Of a DNA stretch of 64,000 nt, positions 8,920-17,570 are shown in pieces. Numbering within the stretch: position 1 is the stretch's first letter; every line of letters starts with the position of its first letter. Both the position numbers and the translations under genes were made by a program. The stretch is taken from contig CAZEYT010000001.1 of NCBI GenBank assembly GCA_964516295.1, forward strand, positions 1 to 64,000. Direction: 5' to 3'. Source of the DNA: CAZEYT01 sp964516295 (GTDB lineage Bacteria > Verrucomicrobiota > Verrucomicrobiia > Chthoniobacterales > Terrimicrobiaceae). The notes below the pieces were generated by a model, which saw nothing but the letters and a program-made list of their open reading frames with translations, had not been told where the DNA came from and did no database searches.

Positions 8920-9471
8920 ATGACAACGAGGGAAAAATCAGTGGGCCGGGTGAGTCCGGCGGCGGCGGAGAGCAAGAAGCGGTCGGTCTTGATGCTGGAT
9001 GTGCGAACGCCATTGGAGTTCGGCGAGCGGCATATTGAGGGTTCGGTTCTGCACCCGTTGTCGGATCTGGATCCGGCGAAGGTGAAGGAGCTTCTGGGAG
9101 ACAAAGCGGGGTGTGTGGTCGTGTGCCAGTCCGGGACACGTGCGAAGCAGGCAGCGGAAAAGCTGCATGCGGCGGGTGTGGAGCCGATCGAGGTGCTGGA
9201 GGGCGGGGTGACGGCGTGGGACGCGGCCGGGCTGCCGTTGGAACGCGGGGCGGCGGTGATGTCGCTCGAGCGCCAGGTGCGGATTGCGGCGGGAGCCTTA
9301 GTATTTGTCGGCGTTCTTTTGGGCTATCTGGTGAATCCGGGTTGGTTTCTTTTGTCGGGATTTGTGGGTGCGGGATTGGTGTTTGCCGGCATCACGGATT
9401 TCTGCGGCATGGGTCTGCTCATCGCCCGCATGCCCTGGAACAACCGGCTGAGCTGCAAAAAGTGCGGCTAG
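8920..9471 (+). CDS. Membrane-anchored rhodanese (rhodanese domain + DUF2892-like tail)
   Basis: The 183-aa protein has a cytoplasmic rhodanese domain (about 20-108). It includes D-V-R-T-P-L-E-F-G-E-R-H-I-E-G-S and an active-site loop C-Q-S-G-T-R-A (about 70-76), where the Cys would carry the persulfide. Two close hydrophobic segments follow (about 120-160), matching the DUF2892 pattern found fused to rhodaneses. The end S-C-K-K-C-G adds two cysteines in a C-x-x-C arrangement. The likely role is handling of reactive sulfur or sulfide at the membrane. It starts at ATG 8920 and has no close co-directional partner. Confidence 0.85.
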   Translation: MTTREKSVGRVSPAAAESKKRSVLMLDVRTPLEFGERHIEGSVLHPLSDLDPAKVKELLGDKAGCVVVCQSGTRAKQAAEKLHAAGVEPIEVLEGGVTAWDAAGLPLERGAAVMSLERQVRIAAGALVFVGVLLGYLVNPGWFLLSGFVGAGLVFAGITDFCGMGLLIARMPWNNRLSCKKCG

Positions 9472-9810
9472 AGCCGGGTCTGATGCGGCCCGCTTCCTTG
9501 GCTGGTCGTTAAACGAAGGTCGAAGCCTTGGCGGGCCTTACGCGGTGGAATCTTGGGTTTTCGGTCACGGTGTTTTTGTGCCCGTTCGCAGCGCCGGAGC
9601 CCGCGGGGCTTGCAATTCCCCGGCCGCATGGTATCGAAGGGACATGGTGGATTTCGCCGGCAATGTTGCTTTGGACGGTCGACTCGGGTTGCTCCCGGGC
9701 CGACTTCTTTTCTCCATTTCCAAGTAACCTGCGGCAAAGCTGTTCCCCGGCATCGGCGGCTTTGACTGCCCAGAAAATGTTTTTGAGACGCCGGAAAAAT
9801 CCCACACACC
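9472..9810. other. Gene-free gap before leuA
   Basis: This 339-bp stretch lies between the rhodanese stop and the leuA ATG. Several open frames cross it, but none shows protein-like composition or a good start. I see no T-box or leader-peptide run of Leu codons. It is long enough to carry the leuA promoter and an untranslated leader; nothing more can be supported by eye. Confidence 0.4.
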
Positions 9811-11364
9811 ATGTCTGACAAAGTCATTATTTTTGACACCACGCTGCGCGATGGCGAGCAATGCCCCGGCGCGAGCATGAACCTGCGCGAGAAGATGGAG
9901 ATCGCACGCCAACTGGCCCGTCTGAATGTCGATGTCATCGAGGCGGGTTTTCCCGTGATCAGTGATGGCGACTTTGAGGCCGTCCAAACGATTGCCACCG
10001 AGATCAAGGGCCCGGTCATCTGCGGGCTCGCGCGGTGCGTTCCAAAGGACATTGATGCCGCCGGGGCGGCGGTGAAGCCCGCCGGTGATCGCGGAAGGGT
10101 TCACGTTTTTCTGGCGACGTCCGCCATCCACCGCGAGCACAAGCTCAAGAAGGCCGAGGAGGAAATCATCCGTCTCACCCGCGAAGGCGTTCAGCGGGCC
10201 AAGGGCTTCACGAAAGACGTGGAATTCTCGCCCGAGGATGCGTCACGCACGGAGCCTGAATTTCTCGCCCGCGTCGTGCAGGCCGCGATCGAGGCCGGTG
10301 CCACGACGGTGAACATCCCCGACACGGTCGGCTATGCCGTGCCCGAGGAATACGCTGCGCTGATGTCGTATCTTCTGGCGAATGTGAAAGACATCGGAAG
10401 CGCGGTGTTGAGCGTCCACTGTCATGATGATCTGGGACTGGCGGTGGCGAACTCGCTGGCCGCCGTGCGAGCCGGTGCCCGTCAGGTCGAGGGCACGTTC
10501 AATGGCATTGGCGAACGGGCCGGCAACTGCGCACTCGAGGAAGTGATCATGGCGATCCGCACACGCGGCGAGTTTTTCTCCGGCCTCCAAACCGGCGTTC
10601 ATACCCGCGAGATCCTGAAGACCTCGCGCATTATAAGCCGCATGAGTGGACTTCATGTGGCACGGAGCAAGGCAATTGTCGGAGAGAATGCCTTTGCCCA
10701 CAGCTCGGGGATCCACCAGGACGGCATTCTGAAAAAACGCGAAACCTACGAGATCATGGATCCGCAGGAAGTCGGTTGGGGCGGCACCGAGTTGCCGCTC
10801 ACCAAACACAGCGGACGCCATGCGATGCTGGCGCGACTGGACCACTTGGGTTTCCAGCTGAACGATCAAGAGGTCGCTGCCGTTTTCGAGCGCTTCAAGG
10901 AAATCGGCGACAAAAAGAAATTCGTTTACGACGACGACCTGGCGGCGTTGGTCGAGGACTCGATGTCCGTCGCAAAGGAAACGTTTTCGCTCGACTACAT
11001 CCACGTTACCAGTGGTTCGACAACAGTTCCGACCGCAACCGTCCGTCTGCGGCGCGGTGAGGAGGTTTTGCAGGATTCCAGCCCCGGGAATGGAGCCGTT
11101 GATGCGGCGATGCAGGCGATCGACCGGATCGTGAGCCGCCACGGGCACCTTGCGGAGTATCATGTCGAAGCGGTGACGCAGGGGCGTGATTCGCTCGGCG
11201 AAGTGACGCTGAAAGTCGATTTCGGAGATGGCTCATTGATCACCGGCAAGGGGGCGAGCACGGACGTCATTGAAGCGAGCGCCCGGGCCTACGTGAATGC
11301 GGTGAATCGCAAGGAGACTGGTATTCGCCATTCAGCCGCCACCGGCGACCCGGCGACGCCGTAG
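9811..11364 (+). CDS. leuA: 2-isopropylmalate synthase
   Basis: LeuA condenses acetyl-CoA with 2-oxoisovalerate, the first committed step of leucine synthesis. The 517-aa protein starts MSDKVIIFDTTLRDGEQCPG, with the D-T-T-L-R-D-G-E-Q signature. The catalytic-barrel metal site S-V-H-C-H-D-D-L-G (about 203) and N-G-I-G-E-R-A-G-N (about 232) follow. Beyond residue 390 there is a LeuA regulatory (feedback) domain including T-G-K-G-A-S-T-D-V-I-E-A-S. Size and layout match the long, leucine-regulated form rather than citramalate synthase or homocitrate synthase. The stop is 9 nt before the next gene, so co-transcription is likely. Confidence 0.93.
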   Translation: MSDKVIIFDTTLRDGEQCPGASMNLREKMEIARQLARLNVDVIEAGFPVISDGDFEAVQTIATEIKGPVICGLARCVPKDIDAAGAAVKPAGDRGRVHVFLATSAIHREHKLKKAEEEIIRLTREGVQRAKGFTKDVEFSPEDASRTEPEFLARVVQAAIEAGATTVNIPDTVGYAVPEEYAALMSYLLANVKDIGSAVLSVHCHDDLGLAVANSLAAVRAGARQVEGTFNGIGERAGNCALEEVIMAIRTRGEFFSGLQTGVHTREILKTSRIISRMSGLHVARSKAIVGENAFAHSSGIHQDGILKKRETYEIMDPQEVGWGGTELPLTKHSGRHAMLARLDHLGFQLNDQEVAAVFERFKEIGDKKKFVYDDDLAALVEDSMSVAKETFSLDYIHVTSGSTTVPTATVRLRRGEEVLQDSSPGNGAVDAAMQAIDRIVSRHGHLAEYHVEAVTQGRDSLGEVTLKVDFGDGSLITGKGASTDVIEASARAYVNAVNRKETGIRHSAATGDPATP

Positions 11365-11373
11365 GAGACACCG

Positions 11374-12081
11374 ATGCCGGTGAGACGCCCTGAGTCCAAT
11401 GCCGGGTCGTCCGCCGCGCCCGGAAGCGGGCCGACAAGCGAAGAACGTAGTATGGATACAACAGATGCCAGTTCGTCGCCCGTCGGCACATCGCCGTCCC
11501 GTTCGTCGGCCTTTTGGGATTTCATGATCGAGGTCGTGAAGAACCCGCGGGCCATCGGGGCGATTGCTCCCACGTCGCGCCGCCTTGCCCGGGCCATGGT
11601 CGAAGCAGCGGGCGTCGCCACGGCTTCCCAGATCATCGAGATCGGCGCCGGAGCCGGAGCGGTGACGAGGGAGATCGTGCGTCAGAAACCGCGCGCGGCC
11701 GGGGTTCTTGCGATTGAGCGTCACAGCGGGCTTGCGGCAAAGCTGGCAGCGCGCTTCCCGGAGGTGACGGTCCGTGCCGGATGTGCGAGTCGTACGCCGG
11801 TGTTGGCGGAGGCCGCGGGATTCCGAGACGTCGAGGTCATTGTCTCCGCGCTGCCGTGGACGAACTTTTCCGCGCCGTGGCAGAAGAAGCTCTTGGGAGC
11901 AGCATGTGGCGTGCTGCGGCCCGGCGGCTTTTTTACGACGTTTGCCTGTCTGGGGCCGCATCGGTCGAAGGCCGGCCGACAGTTCCGCGATATTCTGAAG
12001 TCGACCTTTGCAATGGTGGAAACGAGCCCGGTGATCTGGACGAATCTTCCGCCGGCCTTTGTTTATCGCTGTGTGAAATAG
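11374..12081 (+). CDS. SAM-dependent methyltransferase, phospholipid N-methyltransferase-like
   Basis: The class I methyltransferase fold is shown by I-I-E-I-G-A-G-A-G-A-V-T-R-E-I (about residues 88-102), followed by an acidic end of strand 2 (A-I-E-R-H). A segment before it, W-D-F-M-I-E-V-V-K-N-P-R-A-I-G-A-I-A-P-T-S, is typical of bacterial PmtA-like and ribosomal-adenine-dimethylase-like phosphatidylethanolamine methyltransferases. The start at 11374 has an AGGAG 6 nt upstream, overlapping the leuA stop region; an alternative ATG is at 11452. The gene ends 2 nt from the convergent kinase gene. Substrate is inferred only from the family. Confidence 0.75.
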   Translation: MPVRRPESNAGSSAAPGSGPTSEERSMDTTDASSSPVGTSPSRSSAFWDFMIEVVKNPRAIGAIAPTSRRLARAMVEAAGVATASQIIEIGAGAGAVTREIVRQKPRAAGVLAIERHSGLAAKLAARFPEVTVRAGCASRTPVLAEAAGFRDVEVIVSALPWTNFSAPWQKKLLGAACGVLRPGGFFTTFACLGPHRSKAGRQFRDILKSTFAMVETSPVIWTNLPPAFVYRCVK

Positions 12082-12083
12082 GG

Positions 12084-15000
12084 TTACTCCGGTGAGTGGA
12101 CGCGGCGGATCGTTTCTTCCAAGCTGTGTCCGTCCACCGGCTTGACCAGGTGAGCGGCAAATCCCGCCCGCCGTGTGGCTTCGAGATCGGCCTCGGTTCC
12201 GAAACCGCTCATCGCAATCGCCCGAAGTGGCTGGATGCTTTGAATCTGGCCAAGCAGCGAAATGCCATCGATATCCGGAAGCCCGAGGTCGCTGATCAGG
12301 AGATCAAAAGACCTTTCTGTCGCGAGGGCGAGGGCGTGGTTCCCTGAATGGGCCACGGAGACATCGAACTCCCGCGCGCGAAGCCATTGAGCGACCGCGG
12401 CCGCCGTGTCGACATGATCTTCAACAAGCAGCAGATTCAAGCGCTTCTCGGGGACATTTGCCAAAACACCGTCCGGAGCGCTTGCCGTTTGCCCGAAGGA
12501 ACCCGCGAGCGGCAGGTGAATCGTGAACTCCGCGCCCAGGCCGGGTCCTTCGCTGAATGCCTCGATGCGGCCGCCGTGCAGGTCGACGATGCCTTTGCAA
12601 ATCGCGAGCCCGAGCCCGAGTCCGCCAAACGTTTTCGTGATATGCTCCCCGGCCTGTTCAAATGGGCGGAAGAGTTTCGGAAGCGCCTCCGGCGCGATTC
12701 CGACCCCCGAGTCGGAAATGCTGATCGAGAGGGTTCCTTCCTGCGACGTGGTCCGGAGGCGGATCCATCCCCCGGGTGCCGTGAACTTGATAGCGTTTTT
12801 AAGAAGGTTCCATAGAACCTGCTGCAATCGCGCGGCATCCCCGCTCACCTGATCGGATTCCGCCTCGAGTGCCACTTCGAAATGCAGGTTTTTCACCTCG
12901 GAATCCTCCCGGCAGATCTCCATGGCGTGACGGAGCACGGGAGTGAGTTCCACATGGGATTTCTCAAGGTGCAGTTTGCTGTTGAGAACGCGCGAGAGAT
13001 CCAGCAGGTCATCAATAAGCCGGGCCTCGACGCGAATGTTCCGCTGGATCATGACCATGGCGTCGCGGATCTCCTGTGGAAGATCCGCTCGTCGGGCGAA
13101 GGCCGAGGCGGTCAAAAGAACAGGGGAAAGCGGAGTTCGAAGCTCGTGCGAGAGGATCGCAAGAAACTGATCACGCGCGCGGCTTGCCCGCTCCGCCGCC
13201 TCCTTCGCGCGGCGCAGCTCATCCTGTACGAGACGCCGGGCGGTCACATCGTGCGTGACACCGAGCACATACGCGACCGATGAACCATCGTCGCCAAACT
13301 CCGGAACCAGCCTCGACTCGAACCGCCGGCACCCCGCCGGGGTCTCGTAGGTGAATTCCAATTCGCAAGGTTCGCCGCTTGCAAAAACCCGTCGCAGGGA
13401 TGTCTCCAACAAGTCACAAAGTCCGGGATCCATGCCTATTTCCCGATTGGATCTCCCCAGAAACGCCCCAACGGAGAGGCCAGCCGCCCGGGCCGCGGCT
13501 CCATTGACGAAAACATGTCTCAGCTCGCGGTCGAACCGGGCCAGGATGTCGGGGGAATTCTCCGCGAGGGAAGCCAGTTCGCGTTCGCGCTCCCGGAGTG
13601 CTTCCTCAGCCGTCTTGCGCACCGAGATATCGACAAACGCCGCGAGGCTGCCGCGGACCTGACTGTTTGCATCCCGCAGCGGCACCGCCGAGCCCAGCAT
13701 GGTCAGAGAAACACCATCGTCCCGCTCGACAAGAATCTCCTCGTTCAGGATGTCGATGTTCAGCCGCGAGGCTTTCTGCATGGGAAGATCTTCGGGCGAC
13801 AAGGGGAGGCCATCGCGATCAAAAAAGCGGTGCTGAGATGCAAGGGCCTGACCCTCCGTCGTGCCCGCCGCAACATTGGCACCCGCCTGGGTGCGAAAAA
13901 GCTCGTGGGCCATCCGGTTTCCGGTAATGACCTGGCAAAGGGGGTCCTGCGATACCCAGATGGCCACGGGAGCGACATTCATCAATTGCTCCAACTCCTC
14001 CGCGCGCTGCCGGAGCGCTTCGCGGTCGTGCTTGGAAGCCGTGACATCAATGTTCACGCCGATCATCCTCGTCACAACGCCGTCGGAGTTTCGAAGAATG
14101 TTGGCGATGGTCTGGATCCACCGCTGGCTGCCATCCGGGCGGACGATTCGAAACTCCTCGTGCAAACTCTCGGCCCCACTTTGAAGAGCCGCCAGCGAAC
14201 GTTGAACAAATCCCTCACGGTCCTCCGGATGCAGGCTTCTCCGGAAAAGTTCTTCCGGATCCATCCCGGGACGCGGTTCACAGCCGTAGATTTCCCACAT
14301 GGTATCCGACCAATAGGTGGTGCCTTGGGCCGCCCCGGTCGAATCCCATTCCCAGATCCCGATATTCCCCGCCTTTTGGGCGAGACGCAGACGGAGTTCA
14401 TTCCGGCGCATCACTTCCTCGGCGTTCTTTTGAGCGGTTATGTCCACCGTGACCCCAAGGAAGATATCCGGCTGACCGGCGGCATTCCGCTCGACATGTC
14501 CCCGCGCATGGAGCCAGTGCAACGATTCATCCGGCCATCGAACGCGGAAAATGGCGTCATATGGGACGTTGTCCGCAAGTGTTTGGCGCATATGTTCCCG
14601 AAGGGAAACCTGATCTTCCTCGGCGATCCGATCCAGAAAGGTCTCGATCGGAAAACAGGTGATCCTTGGGTCGAATCCAAAGTGGCGGCTGAGGTTCCGA
14701 TCGCAATCCACGAGCCCGGTCGTCATGTCCCATTGCCAGAGCCCGACTTCGGTGGCTGCCAGCGTTGCGTCGAGCCGTTGCTTGGCAGCGCGAAGAGCAT
14801 CGCGGACCTCGCGGCCGGCGTGGATGTCCGTCGCTGTTCCAAACCAACGTTTCACGGATCCATTCGCTGCCCGCACCGGGACGGCGCGGCTGAGATGCCA
14901 GCGAAAGTGACCATCGGCCATGCGAACGCGGTGCTCGATTTCGTAGGGCTCGCCGGACTCGACCGCTTGTTGCCACGCGGCGATGGTTGGTGTCTGATCG

Positions 15001-15614
15001 TCCGGATGGAGAAGCGGCTCCCATTTCCATGCGCCGGTTTCCGGATCCTGCACAGCACCGCCGAAGTCGGCGATCCGCTGGTTGTAATATCCAACCTGTC
15101 CATCGGGTCCCGCTTCCCAGACGAGTTGCGGAACGGCCTCGGCCAAGGCGCGGAACCGTGGCTCCAATTCTTCCCGTGGGCCTGTATCGCTCCAAAAGAA
15201 GGCAATCAACGGGTTCTCCGGATTGATAGGATTCACAATGTTTGCGAGAGTGACATGGCGGCCATGGATTTCGGTCGACAGCGGGCCCATTTCATGGCAA
15301 CGGCGGGCGAGATTCCCGAGCCATCCTTCAGGCAGTGACCCGATGTGCGACACAGCGCTTCCTCCGGATGCCAGCACACGGCCATTGAGGTCGGTGAAAA
15401 CAACCGGCGAAGGAAAGGCAGCCGCCAAGTCCTCCAGCCACGCCCCCGGGCGCAAAATCTCAGCCGCAGCCCTGCGGCGGGTCCCCAAATCGCGCAACTC
15501 CCTGTCGCTTAGGGAGTTGTCTTGAGTTTTGAGAAACGCGAGCCGTGCTTCCAAACGGGCTATTTCCGCCGCCGCATCATCAAGCGCCCCGGGATCGTTG
15601 TTTATTCTCTCCAT
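12084..15614 (-). CDS. Hybrid sensor histidine kinase with five PAS domains and a receiver
   Basis: The product has about 1176 aa and no clear membrane segment, so it is probably a cytoplasmic sensor. After a short coiled coil, about five PAS/PAC units follow (roughly residues 150-270, 275-395, 405-535, 540-670, 680-800). The HisKA domain has the phospho-His box L-S-H-E-L-R-T-P-L (about 830). The HATPase has N-L-L-K-N-A-I-K-F (N box) and G-L-G-L-G-L-A-I (G box). A C-terminal receiver has V-E-D-H and the phospho-acceptor in L-I-S-D-L-G-L-P-D. I use the ATG at 15612-15614; a TTG at 15642-15644 is in frame. No output partner is encoded nearby. Confidence 0.9.
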   Translation of the reverse strand: MERINNDPGALDDAAAEIARLEARLAFLKTQDNSLSDRELRDLGTRRRAAAEILRPGAWLEDLAAAFPSPVVFTDLNGRVLASGGSAVSHIGSLPEGWLGNLARRCHEMGPLSTEIHGRHVTLANIVNPINPENPLIAFFWSDTGPREELEPRFRALAEAVPQLVWEAGPDGQVGYYNQRIADFGGAVQDPETGAWKWEPLLHPDDQTPTIAAWQQAVESGEPYEIEHRVRMADGHFRWHLSRAVPVRAANGSVKRWFGTATDIHAGREVRDALRAAKQRLDATLAATEVGLWQWDMTTGLVDCDRNLSRHFGFDPRITCFPIETFLDRIAEEDQVSLREHMRQTLADNVPYDAIFRVRWPDESLHWLHARGHVERNAAGQPDIFLGVTVDITAQKNAEEVMRRNELRLRLAQKAGNIGIWEWDSTGAAQGTTYWSDTMWEIYGCEPRPGMDPEELFRRSLHPEDREGFVQRSLAALQSGAESLHEEFRIVRPDGSQRWIQTIANILRNSDGVVTRMIGVNIDVTASKHDREALRQRAEELEQLMNVAPVAIWVSQDPLCQVITGNRMAHELFRTQAGANVAAGTTEGQALASQHRFFDRDGLPLSPEDLPMQKASRLNIDILNEEILVERDDGVSLTMLGSAVPLRDANSQVRGSLAAFVDISVRKTAEEALRERERELASLAENSPDILARFDRELRHVFVNGAAARAAGLSVGAFLGRSNREIGMDPGLCDLLETSLRRVFASGEPCELEFTYETPAGCRRFESRLVPEFGDDGSSVAYVLGVTHDVTARRLVQDELRRAKEAAERASRARDQFLAILSHELRTPLSPVLLTASAFARRADLPQEIRDAMVMIQRNIRVEARLIDDLLDLSRVLNSKLHLEKSHVELTPVLRHAMEICREDSEVKNLHFEVALEAESDQVSGDAARLQQVLWNLLKNAIKFTAPGGWIRLRTTSQEGTLSISISDSGVGIAPEALPKLFRPFEQAGEHITKTFGGLGLGLAICKGIVDLHGGRIEAFSEGPGLGAEFTIHLPLAGSFGQTASAPDGVLANVPEKRLNLLLVEDHVDTAAAVAQWLRAREFDVSVAHSGNHALALATERSFDLLISDLGLPDIDGISLLGQIQSIQPLRAIAMSGFGTEADLEATRRAGFAAHLVKPVDGHSLEETIRRVHSPE

Positions 15615-15716
15615 AGTCCGTGCGTCCAGCCTGTGCCGACTCAACCCTCAAGCCAACAAAAAACCGTCCGGGCACCAAGGATGCAGCACGCCCTGCTCGA
15701 ACTTCACCGGGAGAGG

Positions 15717-16373
15717 TCAGGGTAGGGGGAGATTGTCTGCGTCTTCGAAGCGAGCGCGAAGGCGGGCGAGCGCGTGATCGATCCGGTCGGCCAGAAGTTT
15801 TTCAGAAACGGCCGCGGTGAGAGATTGGGAAGAGCGGTCAAGGAACCGGAAGGCGAGTTGGATATGAACCGCAGTTCCCGCCCCGGCCGGGAGGGCTTCA
15901 AAGCGAACGGTCCCGGCGTGTTCGATGACCGAAGACTCGACGGTTTCCCAAGCAATGATTTCGTTCGGCCGGTCTTCGAGGATTTGCGCGATCCAGCCGG
16001 TATCCGGGAGCCCGACGACTTTCCAGTGGGAGCGCAGATCGTCCAGCGCCAAAACCTCAAGGACGACGGGACTCAGGGAGGCGAGATGGACCGGGTTGCG
16101 CCAAAAGGCATAGAGCTCGGCCGCAGGCCGGGCAATCCGGATCGTCCGGCGGATAACGCGTCGGGCCGGATGCCGCTTATTGATGCGAAGCACGTCATAG
16201 GCCTCGCAGTGTCCGCGCCACCCCCGGCGGACTAAAAGCCCGCCTACCAAAAGGAGCAGAATGCCCGGAAGCGAACGGCGGCGGTGGAACCCCTTCCAAA
16301 AAAAGCCGAGCCCGGCGGAGAGGGAAAGGAGGTGCTCGCGGCGTCCGATGTTGAGGAAAGTCGATGGTTTCAC
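15717..16373 (-). CDS. SRPBCC-family protein (polyketide cyclase/dehydrase-like) with N-terminal membrane segment
   Basis: The GTG start at 16371-16373 overlaps the TGA of the avidin-like gene (GTGA), which points to coupled translation. The 218-aa product has a hydrophobic stretch near residues 36-47 (S-L-P-G-I-L-L-L-L-V-G-G). An SRPBCC lipid-binding-type fold follows: R-T-I-R-I-A-R-P-A-A-E-L-Y-A-F-W, then N-P-V-H-L-A-S-L-S-P-V, W-E-T-V-E-S-S-V, and a final amphipathic helix with L-L-A-D-R-I-D-H-A-L. The ligand is unknown. It is the last gene of a three-gene minus-strand set. Confidence 0.8.
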   Translation of the reverse strand: MKPSTFLNIGRREHLLSLSAGLGFFWKGFHRRRSLPGILLLLVGGLLVRRGWRGHCEAYDVLRINKRHPARRVIRRTIRIARPAAELYAFWRNPVHLASLSPVVLEVLALDDLRSHWKVVGLPDTGWIAQILEDRPNEIIAWETVESSVIEHAGTVRFEALPAGAGTAVHIQLAFRFLDRSSQSLTAAVSEKLLADRIDHALARLRARFEDADNLPLP

Positions 16374-16738
16374 AGGACAGGAAGCTTTTGGAAATCGCCG
16401 TGACCTTCGCGCACAATCGCAAGCGAGGGGCCCGTGAGGATCCACGCCATCCGCAAGTATCCTAACCCGCCATCGGCATAATGACGGCCTACATAAGCCG
16501 CCAAAAGATTGTGAGGCGAGAAATCGACGGCAAAAGAAAGCGCGTCATCATGGGCGAAACCCACCAAGGGAAACTCGTGGAAAGCTCCCTGGCCTTCAAA
16601 GTCGGTCCAGATCGTGCCACAGAGAGCCGAGCCACCCATGGCCAGATGTAGGATCGAGCCACACGAGCTTTGCCATTCGCCTTCGAAGTCCACGGACTGC
16701 CCGTGGTGGTGACGCTGCGCTGGGAGCCCCCGGGTCAT
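16370..16738 (-). CDS. Divergent avidin/streptavidin-like protein
   Basis: The 122-aa product has the spacing of a single avidin barrel: G-E-W near residue 20, G-S-I-L-H-L near 27, L-C-G-T-I-W near 38, F-P-L-V-G-F-A then L-S-F-A-V-D-F, A-A-Y-V-G-R, M-A-W-I-L-T, and a final E-G-H-G-D-F-Q-K-L. These match the conserved strands of bacterial avidin-family proteins, including the G-H-D-T-F-like end. Two positions where avidins use biotin-contacting Trp appear changed (Val/Phe and Tyr), so biotin affinity is uncertain. No signal peptide is seen. The ATG lies 3 nt after the DUF3309 stop, and the stop overlaps the next GTG. Confidence 0.65.
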   Translation of the reverse strand: MTRGLPAQRHHHGQSVDFEGEWQSSCGSILHLAMGGSALCGTIWTDFEGQGAFHEFPLVGFAHDDALSFAVDFSPHNLLAAYVGRHYADGGLGYLRMAWILTGPSLAIVREGHGDFQKLPVL

Positions 16739-16741
16739 CCT

Positions 16742-16897
16742 TTACACACCCCGACGGAAGATCGCCATCAGCAGGACAACGAGAAGAATGAGACCGACGG
16801 TTCCGCTCGGGAAATAACCCCAGCTTCCGCTGTAAGGCCAAGTCGGGAGAAGACCGAGCAAAAGAACGACGAGAACGATGGTAAGAAGGAGGTTCAT
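16742..16897 (-). CDS. DUF3309 family small membrane protein
   Basis: A 51-aa very hydrophobic protein, starting MNLLLTIVLVVLLLGLLPTW. It has two membrane segments separated by P-Y-S-G-S-W-G-Y-F-P-S-G, the conserved DUF3309 loop. I chose the ATG at 16895-16897 because the longer frame upstream is basic and unlike the family. It opens the set DUF3309, avidin-like, SRPBCC, with 3-nt and overlapping junctions. Function is unknown. Confidence 0.85.
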   Translation of the reverse strand: MNLLLTIVLVVLLLGLLPTWPYSGSWGYFPSGTVGLILLVVLLMAIFRRGV

Positions 16898-16951
16898 ACC
16901 AAGTGTTCGCGCCCCGCGCTGCGCGTGGCGGTATGTCGTCGCCGAACAAAT

Positions 16952-16986
16952 AAAAACGCCCGTCCTCCGGGGAGGACGGGCGCTTT
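16952..16986 (-). terminator. Rho-independent terminator after the YciF-like gene
   Basis: A near-perfect hairpin pairs GCCCGTCCTCC (16958-16968) with GGAGGACGGGC (16971-16981). Read on the minus strand it is followed by TTTTTATTT, a normal terminator for the gene ending at 17001. The plus-strand side also has TTTT, so it may act in both directions. Confidence 0.88.
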
Positions 16987-17000
16987 TGAGTCGGATTCGG

Positions 17001-17498
17001 TTACTCGGTTTCTTCGGCCTCTTCATTGACCGCCGACTCGGCGATCTCGGTTAATTTCTCATCGGCGGCGGATTCTTCGTCCAGTGTTTCTTGGAGTGTA
17101 TCCGCCGCTTCGCGCAGGCCGAGGCATTGGGCAAATGTTCGGGCCGTTCCATAGCCCGCGATCTCATAATGCTCGATTTTCTGGGCAATGCTGACGATCA
17201 GGGCGTCGAGAACCTCGGAGGAGGCGTCTTCCTTGAGCGTCTCGTTGCCTTCGGCGATGAGGCCCTCCATGGCCTTGCATTTGTGACCGCGAGGAGACGC
17301 TTCCAGATGTTCGAAAAGACGTTCAAGGCGGTCAACGTGGCCTTTGGTCTCTTCGAGATGTTCCTCAAAGGCGGCGGTGAGTTCTTCGTTGGAGGCGGCC
17401 TTCGCCATTTTGGGAAGCGCCTGAATCAGTTGTTTTTCCGCACTGTAAAGATCCTGGAGCTCGTGGACGAAGGCGTCGTGAAGGGTATTGAGTTTCAT
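17001..17498 (-). CDS. YciF/DUF892 ferritin-fold protein
   Basis: The 165-aa protein starts MKLNTLHDAFVHELQDLYSA and contains A-E-K-Q-L-I-Q-A-L-P-K-M and K-I-E-H-Y-E-I-A-G-Y-G, the two hallmark blocks of DUF892. The family forms ferritin-like four-helix dimers, some binding metal through E and H residues such as those seen here (E-x-x-L-x-x-T-K-G-H and E-H-Y-E). It is often linked with general or osmotic stress. The C-terminus is an acidic tail. It is monocistronic and ends at the terminator at 16952-16986. Confidence 0.92.
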   Translation of the reverse strand: MKLNTLHDAFVHELQDLYSAEKQLIQALPKMAKAASNEELTAAFEEHLEETKGHVDRLERLFEHLEASPRGHKCKAMEGLIAEGNETLKEDASSEVLDALIVSIAQKIEHYEIAGYGTARTFAQCLGLREAADTLQETLDEESAADEKLTEIAESAVNEEAEETE

Positions 17499-17570
17499 AG
17501 CAGGGGCGGTTCGCAGGTCGGGGTCGTCCGGGTTGTCTTTCCTTCATCATGCCGGACCCTGACCGATGTC

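Noticed and set aside
9472..9810. A T-box or leucine leader before leuA
   Set aside because: I found no leader peptide with Leu runs and no T-box-like core motif or terminator pair.
13515..15338. A 607-codon plus frame across the sensor kinase
   Set aside because: It is antisense to the PAS/kinase gene and has composition typical of a shadow frame.
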